DNA of 64,000 nucleotides from Paulownia fortunei (lineage: Eukaryota > Streptophyta > Magnoliopsida > Lamiales > Paulowniaceae), in the NCBI GenBank assembly GCA_019321725.1, contig CM033110.1:310001-374000 (forward strand), read 5' to 3'. Under the pieces are notes generated by a model, which saw nothing but the letters and a program-made list of their open reading frames with translations, was not told the DNA's origin and made no database searches. The position numbers were made by a program, and so were the translations under genes. Positions within the stretch are counted from its first letter, which is position 1, and each line of letters begins with the position of its first letter. Positions 1 to 8,884 of this stretch are shown here, piece after piece.

Positions 1-873
1 GGGTTATTCATCGAGATGATGCTATACCCCATTTTTTCATATTTACCCCCAAATCCCATCCATTATTGTCTTAACAGGACCACATCAAAAAGAAAAAAAA
101 ACATGGATCAAAACTCGACCTGATTGGTTGTTAAATTTAGACCATAGGTCCACTGCCTTGACATGATTTGAGATTATGTCACCTGATTCGAAACACATGC
201 AACTTGCATATCATACCTTGCTATATATAGCCTATTAATTATTTGTTAATTTACATCGATTTTATCGATCTTTATTAATCTAAACCCTAAGGACTTAGGC
301 TAGGGATAGCCATAGCTAGCCCGCCACATCTTTACTTATAATAATAATATTCTTGTTGGATCGAGTTTGAGTCGGATACTTTACAAATCGGGTTGGGGTT
401 CGATATTGACCCTACTGTCACATTCTGGTACAACGCTGCAAGTTACTTGTAATTGATGAGGGATATCCACAAGAAACAGTGGGACACATTTGACACATTT
501 GAGGAATGATAACGACTAGTTCAAAGCAAATGCTCCACCATTACCAATGGTTTTGTTGAATTCATCCAAATCACTGGTGAGCTTGTAACTTTATTTTTGT
601 ACTTTCAAAATATTTGCAAGTTTGTAATTTGAGAATCAAAACATTAATCACTGTATCATTGTGTTCTCATTTTCCAGTCAAAGTACAATCCAATTTATGA
701 TTGGTACAACTGAGAATTAAATAAATTGGGCATAAAGGTACAATTCAGCATTAAATAACTCGGGTGGAGAAAATGATGATCAGAAACCTTTTCTCAACAT
801 CACTCAAACGTGACTCTAAACTATTGCAGTCGTTCTCCAATCTCGTATTCCTATTTTCCCACGTAATATTTTA
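1..873. other. AT-rich non-coding sequence beyond DFR exon 2
   Basis: I see no convincing coding sequence here on either strand. If the DFR fragment at 1695-2129 belongs to a complete gene, this stretch is part of its intron 2. I looked on the minus strand for DFR exon 3 (the segment that carries the substrate-specificity residues) and did not find it. Confidence 0.5.
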
Positions 874-1553
874 TGCATATTGTACTTTGTTTCACGACGT
901 TTTAAAAATATATATTTAGCCACCTAAAATTTTAAAATATTTTATTTTACCATGGAATCCATATTTTGGTAGAATGAAGTAAAATATTTTACAAAAAAAC
1001 ATTGTCCTGCGCCACTCAATTTCTAATATATCAAAATTTCAATCAATTCAAGTTATTTTATAATTATAAATTAATTTTATGGTTATATTTTCTAAGTTTA
1101 TGTGCGTGAGATAATTAAGAGTTTTTTTTTAGAGTTATCTCCTTAAATAATTGTTATCGTATATATAAATTAGTGCTTATTTGTTCACTGAAGAATATGA
1201 GCCGTTTAGTGGATGTTGGCAGCAAAATATGTAGATTTTAGTAACATGATCTTTTCCTAGATTTAATTTGCAAATATCCCATATCCTTTACTAAACAAAT
1301 GTGCATAATGTTACATATGGTATAACAATTATTTGAGGGATAATCATAAAAAAAAAAAAAATAATTATCTCATGCACATAAAGTTAGGTAAAAATAACCA
1401 TAAAATTGCTATTTCATGGCAATATTTTTTGATAAAATATTCGACTTTATTCCACCAAAATAAGAATTTGACGGTAAAAGTAGAATATTCTATAACATTT
1501 TAAACGTTTAAATGCACATTTTTTCAAAAGTTAGAAGGCAAAATGCAACATGC
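874..1553. repeat. Large imperfect foldback (inverted-repeat) element
   Basis: The left arm (about 874-1160) and right arm (about 1321-1553) are reverse complements over most of their length, around a central loop at about 1161-1320. Matching blocks include TATTTTGGTAGAATGAAG near 962 against the complement of the segment near 1450, and the blocks containing TTATGTGCGTGAGATAATTA (near 1098) and its partner near 1365. The left arm has about 60 extra bases near 1005-1070. It has the form of a MITE or foldback transposon. No target-site duplication could be fixed by eye. It starts only about 140 bases past the DFR exon 2 donor. Confidence 0.7.
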
Positions 1554-1694
1554 CCAACGTATTTTAGCATCTCCGATGAAATATTTTATCGAAAAATAAG
1601 ATCACAAGCTATTTGGTGGCTTTTAACATTTTATCCTAAATTATAGTCGCAATATTTAATTTAATATTATTATTGAGGATGTTTGGTAACATAC

Positions 1695-2129
1695 CTCAGG
1701 ATCCTGAGATTCAAAATCCATAGGCGTGGCCAAATGAAACACCCCTTCACAACCTTGGATTGCTTCATCAAAGCTTCCTTCCATGTTCATGTCCGCCCTC
1801 CACAGTGTCAAGTTTGTGTCGGCTTTCGGCAACTCTATTAGGTGTTTTACCTTCTTCGTGTTCCCTACACATACACACCGCAACGTGTCATCAATCAATC
1901 AATCAAGCACGTGCGATGCATGGTGCATGTACACGAAGATTTTTTAAATCATTGAAACGTCGTGTAAAAAGAATATTGAACTAGTTATACCAGGATCACG
2001 AACGGTTGCACGAACAGTGTAACCACGTTCAAGAAGCTTCATGACAAGCCATGAGCCGACGAAGCCGGCAGCTCCGGTGACACATACTGTGGTGGCTGGA
2101 GGTGGTGCGACGGTGGTTTCCACCGACAT
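1695..2129 (-). CDS. DFR: Dihydroflavonol 4-reductase, exons 1-2 (partial)
   Basis: DFR reduces dihydroflavonols to leucoanthocyanidins with NADPH in anthocyanin and proanthocyanidin synthesis, in the cytosol. Exon 1 is 2129-1991 and exon 2 is 1864-1695, joined through a GT-AG intron. Together they encode 103 residues in frame. The Rossmann dinucleotide motif [11 protein letters not shown] lies near residues 17-27, followed by the [16 protein letters not shown] segment and the family block [17 protein letters not shown], which ends exactly at a GAG|GTATG donor. This matches the usual DFR exon 2 boundary. Later exons, including the substrate-specificity loop and catalytic YxxxK, are not visible in the remaining 1.69 kb, so either intron 2 is very long or the gene is a 5' fragment. 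Both exons are open, so recent function is possible. Other DFR-like SDR reductases are less likely. Confidence 0.85.
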
Positions 2130-2263
2130 GTTTAGAGAGATTTTTGGGTTTTGGAGGGTTGGAGGGAAAGAAATAGACTATAAAACCAAAAAGGTTTTGT
2201 TTTTCAATTTTTAACACACTGAATGTGAAGCATTTCCAGGCATTGTGGGTGGTAAAATGGTCT

Positions 2264-2330
2264 CATTTAAATACTAATAGAACGTAGTATCCACATGCCA
2301 AACAGGTGGTTGTACAGGCACGTGTGACGT
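2264..2330 (-). promoter_or_regulatory. DFR core promoter with G-box, E-boxes and MYB-like site
   Basis: Read on the minus strand, a TATA-like TATTTAAAT lies at about 2272-2264, roughly 135 bases before the ATG. Upstream are a perfect G-box CACGTG (2319-2324), E-box CAGGTG (2303-2308), CACATG (2292-2297), a MYB-like CAACCACCT (complement of 2305-2313) and an adjacent TGACGT (2325-2330). MYB-bHLH-WD40 complexes are known to drive DFR through MYB sites next to CANNTG boxes. That these sites are used here is inference. Confidence 0.5.
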
Positions 2331-2347
2331 ACCATTCGGTGTTGGAA

Positions 2348-2453
2348 AGGTTGGGCAAATTCGCAATATTGGCTAATTTCTGGGTGGAAAGTTAGTTGGA
2401 GAGGTTGGGCAAATTCGCAATATTGGATAATTTGTGGGTGGAAAGTTAGTTAT
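2348..2453. repeat. 54-bp tandem duplication upstream of DFR
   Basis: Two nearly identical copies, 2348-2401 and 2402-2453, each beginning AGGTTGGGCAAATTCGCAAT and differing at only a few positions (for example GGCTAATTTC versus GGATAATTTG). They lie about 20 bases beyond the G-box region, so a promoter effect is possible. Confidence 0.85.
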
Positions 2454-2562
2454 AGCGAAACTCAAGACTACTTGACAAATAATTAAAGTAAATGTCCAGC
2501 AAAGAATATAGTGACTCTTATTTCAAGTAGCAGACTATATATATATATAAAAAAAAAAAAAG

Positions 2563-3135
2563 GACTACATATAAAGTTCACCACTTGTTGTACGATAGAT
2601 ATTAATTTCAATTTAAATGAGATTGGACTACCTTACGTAAATTCTAAGTATTATTTATGAAGAAAAAGTAACAAATCCATCTATGAGTCACAAGATTATA
2701 ATTAATATTATGATAAGCCGATCATATTCATAACTCTCACGAAGCAACTTACAAAAAGGGGCAACATATAAAGTTCACCACTTGTTATGTGGTAGACATT
2801 ATTTTGAATTTAACTAGGATTGGGCCACTTCACATAAATTCTAAGTGTTATTTATGAAGAAAAAATAATAGAATCATCTTGAGTCACCAGATAATAATTA
2901 AGGTTATGATAAGTCGAGCATATTCGTAATTCTGATGAGCCAGCTTACAAAAAAAGACTACATATAAAATTCGTCACTTCTTATATGGTAGATATTATTT
3001 TCAATTTAATTGGGATTGAGTCTCTCTACATAAATTCTAAGTGTTATTTATAAAGAAAAAATAACGAATCCATCATATAATTAAGATTATGATAAATCAA
3101 GCTTGTTCATAAGTCTGGGGAACCAACTTACATAG
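2563..3135. repeat. Three-copy tandem repeat, period about 197 bp
   Basis: The units start near 2563, 2760 and 2956. The anchor ACATATAAAG/AAAT occurs at 2567, 2764 and 2960. Each unit runs through a CACTTSTT block, a TAAATTCTAAGTRTTATTTAT block, a TTATGATAAGYCGA-type block and an AACTTACA end. Copies differ by scattered substitutions and short indels, so the array is not recent. No coding content seen. Confidence 0.85.
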
Positions 3136-3323
3136 CATCATGCTGGAGCTCAAGCTTGCAAGTTAGTTGAGCTCAAGTCAAAATATAATTGCTCAAAGGC
3201 ACAATTATGAATTAATAGATGGAGAAAAAATGATAACGTGATAATATTTTTTTTTTCAATTAAAGGATGAAATTTGCAAGACCAGAAAAGCGAGAGGTCC
3301 AACTTGCAAATCCTCTTTTCTCT

Positions 3324-3338
3324 GCGCGCGCGCGCGCG

Positions 3339-3377
<39 letters not shown>
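3324..3377. repeat. Compound microsatellite (GC)n(AC)n(AT)n
   Basis: Consecutive runs of GC, CA and TA dinucleotides. The alternating purine-pyrimidine run could adopt Z-DNA or cruciform structures. Confidence 0.95.
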
Positions 3378-5662
3378 TGATAGAATTAATCTTATAATGA
3401 GAGGTCCATCTAAATTGATATCATTGGAAAACACATATGGGGATAATAAAAATCTTAACACTTATATCTTATTATTTTGTAGCAATTTGGACCCTAAACT
3501 TTTAAGTGTATCAAACACCACCTCTATAGCCAAAACTATCTGAAAAAAAAAATAAAAAAAATATTTATATCTACCTCCACTAGGGTTTAAGCTTCTAGTA
3601 TTCACCTCCACTAAAATTTGAATTTTTCACAAATACTTCCCTTTAGTATTATTTGGTCAATTTTTTTTTTAAGATTAATAAAAAGACCAAATACAGCCAT
3701 CTCTATACCTTTTTAAACATAAGTAAAAGATCAAATTAAAGCCTAAGTCATATTTAAAAAATAAGGAGTATAGATTAACTTGTATATATTTAAAATGAAT
3801 GCCAATTATTAAGCAATATACATCGTTTAAAATGCATAATTAAAAAAAAAAAAAAGAGATTGTTCAATAATGTATAGAATATGGATTGTTATTTATGCAC
3901 GGAATATAACAAATTTGATAATAACTCCTACTTGATCATTTTGAAAATTATAACACGATTGATTATATGAATAAAGATGGCCTTTTTAATTAATTTTAGT
4001 CTACATTTTTGAAAATATGTATTTCATTGTAAAATATTTATAATTATTTTTCACATGTAAAAATTGGTATTAATCAATACCCCTCATATCATTCAAAAGA
4101 TTTTAACATTTAAAATTTGATCGTACTCATTTATTTTTTTAAATGCTATGCATTACTAAAAGAAAAAATTCATATGAGTTTTTCTGAAAGTTCTTTTTTT
4201 CTTTCTTTCATAAGCATAGGAATGGGAGCTTTTTGGTCTTTAATAAAATTATATTAATTTTTTAGTCAAATAGTAATATTATTTACTAAAAATTCAAACA
4301 TTAAAGAAGGTAGATATCAAATGATAAATCCTTAGTCGATATGGATACAAATATATTTTTTTCTGATTGGTAAGTTTGGTTAGAAAAATTATATTTGGTA
4401 CATATTAAGATGTTTAAGAGTTAAATTTGAACAATAAAAATTTTAGAGCCCAAATTAATACAAATAAAAATTTTAAAGACCTATACCTAAATCTAGTAAG
4501 TAGTCATGTTAGATTTAGAAATATTAAAAATTATATTTTTTAAAAATAATATTATTAAAATTTTCTAAAAAAATATCATATAAATATATATAATAATTTT
4601 TTTAAAAAATAAAATAAACGGGACGAGTCGAGTTTGAAATGAAAAAAATTAAAACTCGACTCAAACTCATTTTTACTGTAAAAAATTTGAGTTTGAATCC
4701 GTTTTATTACCGTTAACGAGAAATGATAAGTAGTTCATCCCTTCTATATAATCATAACTTAGCCCCAAAGGCTTATGGAAATTACACGACTTTGCCATTT
4801 TGCATACTTATCATGATTAGAGCAATAAAATAAGAAGACCTATTTTCAAACAATGGGGGCTACTCAATTTTCTTGTCAATTGAAAAAAGCCATTCTAAGG
4901 GTGGAGGCTCTCTCATTCTTCAAAAGTTAGTTAGGCTTTGCACCAAGAAGTCAACAAAGGGACACATCAACTTACAATTCTTGTTTTCAAACTAAAGTTA
5001 ACCTAGTCCTCATCACTGGTCCAAGCCACAGAACTAGTCAAACAATTACAACTGCGCAAGCGAGTATATACAGGATCTTCTAATACATCCTACCACCGTC
5101 GTCTTGAAATTTGTATAAAAAATGGACATTGTATGACTAATAGTCGTATCATTTAAGGCTATTTCCATCAAAATTTAATAAAACATACTGAGTTAGTTGT
5201 TAGTCACACTCTCATCCAAATATATTTTTGAGAAATAGTAAAATTAGATTGAAAATTCATTTTTATTAATAATAAAATTCAAATTAAAATATTAAATATT
5301 TATAATGTGTGAAGTAGGAGCAGTGAGTTATTAAAAAGAATTATTAATCGTCTTACTAAAGTTATGCACATATGATTAATTTTAAATATATATTTAATAA
5401 AAAATATGTATTATATAAAATTCAAAATACAATATAAAATTATAATAGAATATTCGAATTTGAATTATACAACCAATGATCACGCAAAAACAAAGCCAGA
5501 AGCCTCCACAAAATAACTTAAACATAGCCATCACACAGAGAAATCTGTTCATCATATTGGTTAAACAAAACTACACCATCCTCACCTACCTCTCAATCTT
5601 CCCTCAATCCAAGAATTGCAATTACTTCTGCATCAATTTTTTGTCATCCATCTCTCTGAGCA
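3378..5662. other. Intergenic AT-rich spacer
   Basis: No supported gene. It contains long A/T runs and a perfect 11-bp inverted repeat at 4625-4635/4652-4662 (GAGTCGAGTTT with its complement, 16-base loop), followed by sequence resembling degraded hAT-type subterminal DNA. The 5' leader of the next gene probably begins near 5450, after a TATAAAATTATAA tract near 5436. Confidence 0.5.
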
Positions 5663-6004
5663 ATGTTTAGAGCTCTGAGCACAAGAAGAAGCCGGCGGGG
5701 CTACGAGCAATTAGGCGATGAGGCCTCAACAGCAGCTTTGGTGCCTAAGCTGAGCAGAGCCAAAAGTTTGCCTGCCAAAATCCTCAGCTGTTCCAAAAAG
5801 ATAACTACTCCAGCACCAGCAGCCAACACTCCCTCTGAACAAGTTAAGAAGGCAAGTAAAGTTCATCCCTTTTTCAGTCTTTTCGAGACGAAGCGAAAGA
5901 AGAAGGCAACTGCAAAGCCAGAGTTCTCAAGGTACTTGGAGTATGTCAAGGAGGGAGGAACATGGGACATGAGAGCAAACATGCCTGTTATGTACTACAA
6001 ATGA
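5663..6004 (+). CDS. Small basic plant-specific protein of unknown function
   Basis: Single-exon gene encoding 113 residues, with ATG preceded by GAGCA. The protein is lysine/arginine-rich. Its N-terminus (FRALSTRRSRRGYEQL) is followed by a Ser/Pro/Ala-rich middle and a basic patch (ETKRKKKATAK, about residues 74-84). The tail after about residue 87 includes YLEYVKEGGTWDM and ends PVMYYK. I recall this tail as the conserved signature of a family of short, uncharacterised plant proteins, which is why I call the gene real. There is no signal peptide or membrane span. The basic patch could be a nuclear localisation signal (inference). The gene is isolated, with more than 2 kb of non-coding DNA on each side. 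Function unknown. Confidence 0.75.
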   Translation: MFRALSTRRSRRGYEQLGDEASTAALVPKLSRAKSLPAKILSCSKKITTPAPAANTPSEQVKKASKVHPFFSLFETKRKKKATAKPEFSRYLEYVKEGGTWDMRANMPVMYYK

Positions 6005-7940
6005 AGTTTACTGTTAGGGTTTGTGCCAACCATGTCTTTTAATTAGTGTACCAGTAATTTTTACTTGGTTTATAAATCCAGGTTCTGCAGAAATGTGTTG
6101 GTGAAGAGTAGATGCTACTTTCCTGGTTATTCAAATCAATCTTGTGTACCTGGAGATTAAGGTCTTCTAATCTCTTCTTGCTTAATTCTTGTTTCTGTTT
6201 TTCCTGTCTTTTCCCATATGGGGCTTGAAGGATGCATGATTTTAAGGGGTTCTGAAATCTTAGAATAGTTTGAATCAACACTTAAGCATGAAATTCTACT
6301 TGGTTTTGTAAATTTTTGTACATGGAAATTTGAGAGATTCTGAAGCAATAGCAGGGTGGGTTGAATCAAGATCTCCTGGTTATCAATCATTTTCTTGCAT
6401 ATAAGGGCAGCCCATGTTCCAGAAAGGGCACATAAAACATGATATGCAGTGATGAAATACATTGACCTAGTTCCCGCAAAAAATCTGTGATATGGTATGT
6501 TGAATTATTGGGCTGATCGAAATTAATATAACCTTCAACGATCAAATCAATATTTGAGCATAGAAATATTAAAATAGTTTCACAAAGTATTAAAGTTACA
6601 CAACATTGTTTCCAATGGGTTATGCCCCGTCCACCATAGAGTTTATGAAGTCTGGATTAGGCCTTTCTATACATGGACTAAAATTATTCTTATGCCCATA
6701 TTAACCAACTAGCTACTCCCTTGTAAAGATAATGCAAAGGTGTTCTCCACTCCAACTATCATTTAAGCAAATACTTAACCTTGAATCATCCTATCCACTA
6801 GAAACTTGGTTGCGAGCCTTTGGGATTGAGAATATAATTTGTTAATCAACTGTATTTTTTTAAAAAATATTCTATACTCATATATATTATATAAAATATA
6901 AAATGAAATATCATATTGAAATAAAACTGCTCGATCATCATTGATCTATATTGCGTGTCTCATCAAAGGTGGACTGGCCCAATTCTTCTTGTTTTGTGAT
7001 GGGCCATCTACTATTACAACAGCCCACAATTAAAGCAAACTTTGATTCTCCAATCCAAGCAAACAGATCATCTATAGTAAACTGTTAAACATTTTGTGGG
7101 CTATTGGGAAATAAATAAATTTAAAGACAGGTTGATTTACTTTCTTTTGGTGAAACGTGGCCCGTTCCAATTTCATACGTTAAGGCGACCAATTGAGACA
7201 ACCATTTTGAGAAAACATAATTTTATGTCAGCAGTTTTTCTAACTACTCTGACCCTGTTTTTTTAAGCAATTTTTTCTTCTCAAGAAAGTCGTGATTAAT
7301 TTTAATTAAAGTACCACCACTTGGTAGGTTTTAGGTTTTCATTTTCTATATATAAAGTTGAATTAAAGAGTGAGGTCATCTATAATTTTATATCATCATT
7401 TTCGTGTTACTGTTTCTAATTAAATCAACTAAACATACAACTAACATAATATCTAAAGAAAAATATAGGTAAAAAATTGAGTCAAATTTAATATTCGAGC
7501 ACCCGTCTTTCCGAAAAAGCCGAACAACTTACCTATACTCGACATAAATAAATAAATAAAGAATATTTAACGAGTTTGGATGTCAGTTCTAGTTTAATGC
7601 TTCAACCTTAAGTTTTTATGAGGTTGAGTTCTCCACTTCTCTTTTGTGAACTCAAATTAGAGCTCAAGTCTGAAAAAAATAGTTGGATTTTGAGATTTGA
7701 AAATTTGTTGTACTCAACTCATTTTACACAATAAAGAAAATTTGGTAATAATCAAAATTAAATGTACAATAAAAAAAGAAAAAGGGAAAAATATAAGTAC
7801 TTTCGAGAATGAGGGAGGGAGTGAGCGATGCGCCGACCAAGACACAGACCCACGAAAATCGCACCCACGTACTAAAATTCAAACAAATTAACCAATAAAG
7901 AGAATTAGAAGAGGAGGAAGAAGAAGAAAGAGAGAGACTG
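6005..7940. other. Intergenic spacer
   Basis: 3' flank of the small gene, then AT-rich spacer. TGGGCC/GGCCCA site II-like motifs occur near 6976, 7000 and 7021, but they lie about 900 bases before the next transcript leader, so their role is unclear. Short open frames on either strand here lack family features. Confidence 0.5.
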
Positions 7941-8011
7941 TTGTGTCACATAACAGACTCTCTCATCTTTCTCCCAAAGTTTACGCTGACAATTTCTTAC
8001 TTTGGGCAGAT

Positions 8012-8012
<1 letters not shown>

Positions 8013-8049
<37 letters not shown>
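8013..8049. repeat. (GA)n microsatellite in 5' leader
   Basis: About 18 AG/GA units immediately before an upstream ATG. GA-rich leaders are common in plant 5' UTRs. Confidence 0.95.
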
Positions 8050-8053
<4 letters not shown>

Positions 8054-8123
8054 TGAAGTCATGGATCGATCCTTCGTTTCTCACGCCATTGAAGCTGAAC
8101 CCATAAATTCTACAGCTCTTTAG
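8049..8123 (+). other. Upstream ORF (24 codons) in the leader of the coiled-coil gene
   Basis: ATG at 8049, directly after the GA repeat, opens a 24-codon frame beginning MIEVMDRSF and ending with TAG at 8121-8123. A GCG|GTGAGT donor at 8211 and a TTCAG acceptor ending at 8863 suggest a 5' UTR intron that leaves this uORF on the mature leader, upstream of the main ATG at 8885. Translation of the uORF could dampen the main frame (inference). Confidence 0.5.
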
Positions 8124-8884
8124 ATGAAGGGTTTCTTCTTTTTTTCGACGATTGTTGTTGTTCCCTTCAAATCCTCAGATCAAGGGTTTCTTCTTTTTTC
8201 TTCTCTGGCGGTGAGTATCCTTTCATTTTACGTTTTTCCTTTTTCCTTTGCCCTGTCGTTGGGATAAATCGATCATTTTGACGAGTTGGGTTTTGTTGTT
8301 TGTGTGGAAATTGTATGCTCACTGTGAATTTCATTTGTGTTTTGGTGGAAAGTTGCTGTCTTTGGATTTGGAATTACCGTTTTTTTGGTGTCTTGAAGCC
8401 TGTGTTGTTAAGTTTTTGGTTCTTTGTTCTGTCATTGATGGTTTCAAGATGCTATTCTTACGGTTGTTTGAATTTTGAAAATTTTCAGGTGTAGATTTTT
8501 CAGGGAAAAAGAAAACTAATATACAAAATTGAGTTAGCTGAGGAAATGCCCCTCAATAAAATAAGAATGAACTACCGGACAATGAATTTTCTTATTTTGC
8601 TTGTTTTCTGCAGAGAATTGTGAGCATGGAATTGGTTTAGCTGCGATTCTGGAATTTATCCGCAATATCACTAGTTAGGTTCCTACGATATGTGATGCAC
8701 ATTTCCTTTCTGTTGTAATGGAGCTTTTTAGCAGTAATTTAGAGAACATTATTTGCTGCTGGAGCCTATTTGTGAATTTAATTTTTTGTTTTCTGTTGAA
8801 ATGAACTTCTTTTGTGTAATTACTTTTTGCGGCGATTAAGATGGTGTTTATTTATCTGTTCAGATTGTTTGATGCTGGAAAGTC

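Noticed and set aside
3150..3543. Open frames of about 90-100 codons across the GC/AC/AT microsatellite
   Set aside because: The coding potential is created by the dinucleotide repeat.
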